Positions 62,571 to 64,000 of a stretch of DNA of 64,000 bases are shown here, in pieces. The notes beneath the pieces are model-generated. The model was given only the letters and a program-made list of their open reading frames with translations, did no database searches and was not told where the DNA came from. The first letter of the stretch is position 1. Each line of letters opens with the position of its first letter. A program made the position numbers and the translations under genes. Source of the DNA: G11 sp947167445 (lineage in GTDB: Bacteria; Bacillota; Clostridia; Lachnospirales; Lachnospiraceae); assembly GCA_947167445.1 (NCBI GenBank), contig CAMVID010000003.1:124001-188000 (forward strand). Direction: 5' to 3'.

Positions 62571-63653
62571 ATGAGAACATACCTTGTAACCGGAGGTGCC
62601 GGATTTATCGGTTCCAACTACATTCATTACATGTTTAACAAGTACAATAACGACATCCGTATTATCAACGTGGATGTACTCACATATGCAGGAAATCTTG
62701 AGAACCTTAAGGATATCGAGGGCAGAGACAACTATACCTTTGTGAAAGCCAACATCTGTGACAAAGAGGCGATATCTAAGATTTTTGCAGAGAATGATAT
62801 CGACAGAGTTGTGCATTTCGCGGCAGAAAGCCATGTAGACAGAAGTATTAAGACTCCTGAAGTCTTCGTGCAGACCAACGTTCTTGGAACTGCAGTTATG
62901 CTTAACTGTGCCAAGGCTGCATGGGAATTACCCGATGGAACATTCAAAGAGGGCAAGAAGTTCCTTCATGTTTCAACTGATGAGGTCTATGGTTCACTTG
63001 AGGAGGACGGCGGATATTTCTATGAGACAACTCCCTATGCTCCTCACAGCCCCTACTCAGCAAGCAAGGCAAGCTCTGATATGCTTGTAAAGGCTTATAT
63101 GGACACATATAAGTTCCCTGCAAATATCACCAACTGCTCCAACAACTACGGCCCTTATCAGTTCCCTGAGAAGCTTATTCCCCTTATTATCAACAATGCA
63201 CTTCAGGGCAAGAAGCTTCCTGTATACGGTGATGGTAAGAACGTAAGAGACTGGTTATATGTTATGGACCACGCCAAAGCAATTGACATGGTTTGCGAGA
63301 AGGGAAGACTCTTCGAGACATATAACGTTGGTGGACATAACGAGAAGCAGAACATCGAGATTATCAACATTATTATCGATACTCTTCAGGAGATGCTTCC
63401 CGATTCAGATCCCAGAAAGAAGAACGTATCCAAAGACCTTATTACTTACGTAGAGGACAGAAAGGGTCACGACAGACGTTACGCCATTGCGCCCGATAAG
63501 ATTAAGGCTGAGATTGGCTGGGAGCCTGAGACCATGTTTAAGGATGGAATCAAGCTTACAATCAAGTGGTTCTTCGAGAATGAAGAGTGGATGAAGAACG
63601 TAACTTCAGGTGATTACCAGAAATACTACGAAGATATGTACGCAAACAGATAA
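62571..63653 (+). CDS. rmlB: dTDP-glucose 4,6-dehydratase
   Basis: The ATG at 62571, after AAAGGAAGGA, gives 360 residues; an upstream in-frame ATG at 62523 lacks a good site. VTGGAGFIGSNY binds NAD, HVDRSI and STDEVYGSL are RmlB signatures, and Tyr162/Lys166 in HSPYSASKAS are catalytic. It converts dTDP-glucose to dTDP-4-keto-6-deoxyglucose, the first committed step to dTDP-rhamnose. RmlA follows; RmlC and RmlD are presumably beyond the window. GC content here is far higher than in the first 20 kb. Confidence 0.93.
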   Translation: MRTYLVTGGAGFIGSNYIHYMFNKYNNDIRIINVDVLTYAGNLENLKDIEGRDNYTFVKANICDKEAISKIFAENDIDRVVHFAAESHVDRSIKTPEVFVQTNVLGTAVMLNCAKAAWELPDGTFKEGKKFLHVSTDEVYGSLEEDGGYFYETTPYAPHSPYSASKASSDMLVKAYMDTYKFPANITNCSNNYGPYQFPEKLIPLIINNALQGKKLPVYGDGKNVRDWLYVMDHAKAIDMVCEKGRLFETYNVGGHNEKQNIEIINIIIDTLQEMLPDSDPRKKNVSKDLITYVEDRKGHDRRYAIAPDKIKAEIGWEPETMFKDGIKLTIKWFFENEEWMKNVTSGDYQKYYEDMYANR

Positions 63654-63682
63654 GCAACGTATCGAATGGAGGTTTACATAAT

Positions 63683-64000
63683 ATGAAAGGCATAATCCTT
63701 GCCGGTGGATCCGGCACAAGACTTTACCCCCTTACAAAGGCTATCTCAAAGCAGATTATTCCTGTTTACGATAAGCCCATGATTTACTATCCCTTATCAA
63801 CATTAATGCTTGCGGGGATAAGAGAGATTATGATTATCTCCACACCCAGGGATTTACCTGTATTTAAGGAACTCTTTGGAACGGGAGAACAGTTGGGACT
63901 TAAGCTTTCATATGCCATTCAGGAAGTTCCAAGAGGTCTTGCAGATGCCTTCATTATCGGTGCAGAGTTTATCGGCAAAGATTCTGTGGCACTGGTACTC
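63683..64000 (+). CDS. rmlA: Glucose-1-phosphate thymidylyltransferase (partial, cut by window end)
   Basis: The ATG at 63683 has GGAGG ten bases upstream. The visible 106 codons carry the nucleotidyltransferase signature LAGGSGTRLYPLT and then KQIIPVYDKPMIYYPLS and IQEVPRGLADAF, which are diagnostic of RmlA. It makes dTDP-glucose for RmlB. The frame is open to the window edge. Confidence 0.93.
   Translation, partial: MKGIILAGGSGTRLYPLTKAISKQIIPVYDKPMIYYPLSTLMLAGIREIMIISTPRDLPVFKELFGTGEQLGLKLSYAIQEVPRGLADAFIIGAEFIGKDSVALVL

Noticed and set aside
1..64000. tRNA or rRNA genes, CRISPR arrays, insertion sequences, phage or origin elements
   Set aside because: None was found by reading both strands; gaps are too short and no transposase or repeat array is present.

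Overview
Every supported gene in this window lies on the + strand, and the genes are packed with short gaps or overlaps. The DNA is low to moderate in GC, with AGA-rich arginine codons and strong AGGAGG-type ribosome binding sites. There are Gram-positive features: lipoproteins, a GH25 muramidase, a dlt-like carrier/adenylation pair, and clostridial membrane families (DUF6020 and DUF6077 types). This suggests a Lachnospiraceae-like Firmicute, perhaps close to Butyrivibrio or Pseudobutyrivibrio; the assignment is inference. The content is one very large surface-polysaccharide locus. No tRNA, rRNA, CRISPR array, insertion sequence or phage gene was seen, and no gene-free stretch reaches 300 bases; the longest gap, 5906-6104, holds a promoter and two small dyads.

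Layout. (1) 1-8768: a sugar-acid module with an SDR, nitrilase-fold amidase, CMP-sugar synthetase, class-III aminotransferase, VOC protein, two methyltransferases, a NeuB-like PEP-condensing synthase without its SAF domain, and a PglK-like ABC flippase. (2) 8807-14109: a membrane/methyltransferase fusion, an AsnB-type amidotransferase and a membrane-anchored SGNH protein. (3) 14146-27772: a CDP-deoxysugar module with recognisable RfbE/Tyv, an RfbJ/RfbS-like reductase and RfbF. It is followed by an aldolase-DUF115 fusion, a thiamine-diphosphate enzyme and an SDR that may build a branched sugar. Two polyprenyl-phosphate-sugar synthase-type GT2 proteins, two GT87-like membrane proteins and ManC are interleaved. 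(4) 27868-35348: a lipoprotein alpha/beta hydrolase, three large GT-C-like membrane proteins (one split by a frameshift) and an acyltransferase-3. (5) 35370-42398: a decoration cassette with SGNH, MBOAT, AlgX-like protein, Ugd, acyl carrier protein, adenylation enzyme and GNAT, resembling a dlt system. (6) 42432-54476: a LegB-like dehydratase, a GT2, four more membrane glycosyltransferase-like proteins, UDP-glucuronate 4-epimerase, another acyltransferase-3 and a GT4-GtrA fusion, ended by a hairpin.

(7) 54530-64000: a new promoter starts a unit coding for a GH25 muramidase with a long acidic, tyrosine-rich cytoplasmic tail and a Thr-Pro linker, a glycosidase-like lipoprotein, a second MBOAT-SGNH pair, RmlB and the start of RmlA. 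GC content rises markedly towards this end.

How it may work together (inference): cytosolic enzymes make CMP-, CDP-, GDP-, UDP- and dTDP-activated sugars. Three GT2 enzymes load sugars onto polyprenyl phosphate. About ten GT-C-like membrane proteins would add these outside the cell, and MBOAT, SGNH and acyltransferase-3 proteins would acylate the glycan. The window has no recognisable initiating phosphoglycosyltransferase, Wzx, Wzy or chain-length regulator; the ABC flippase is the only visible export candidate.
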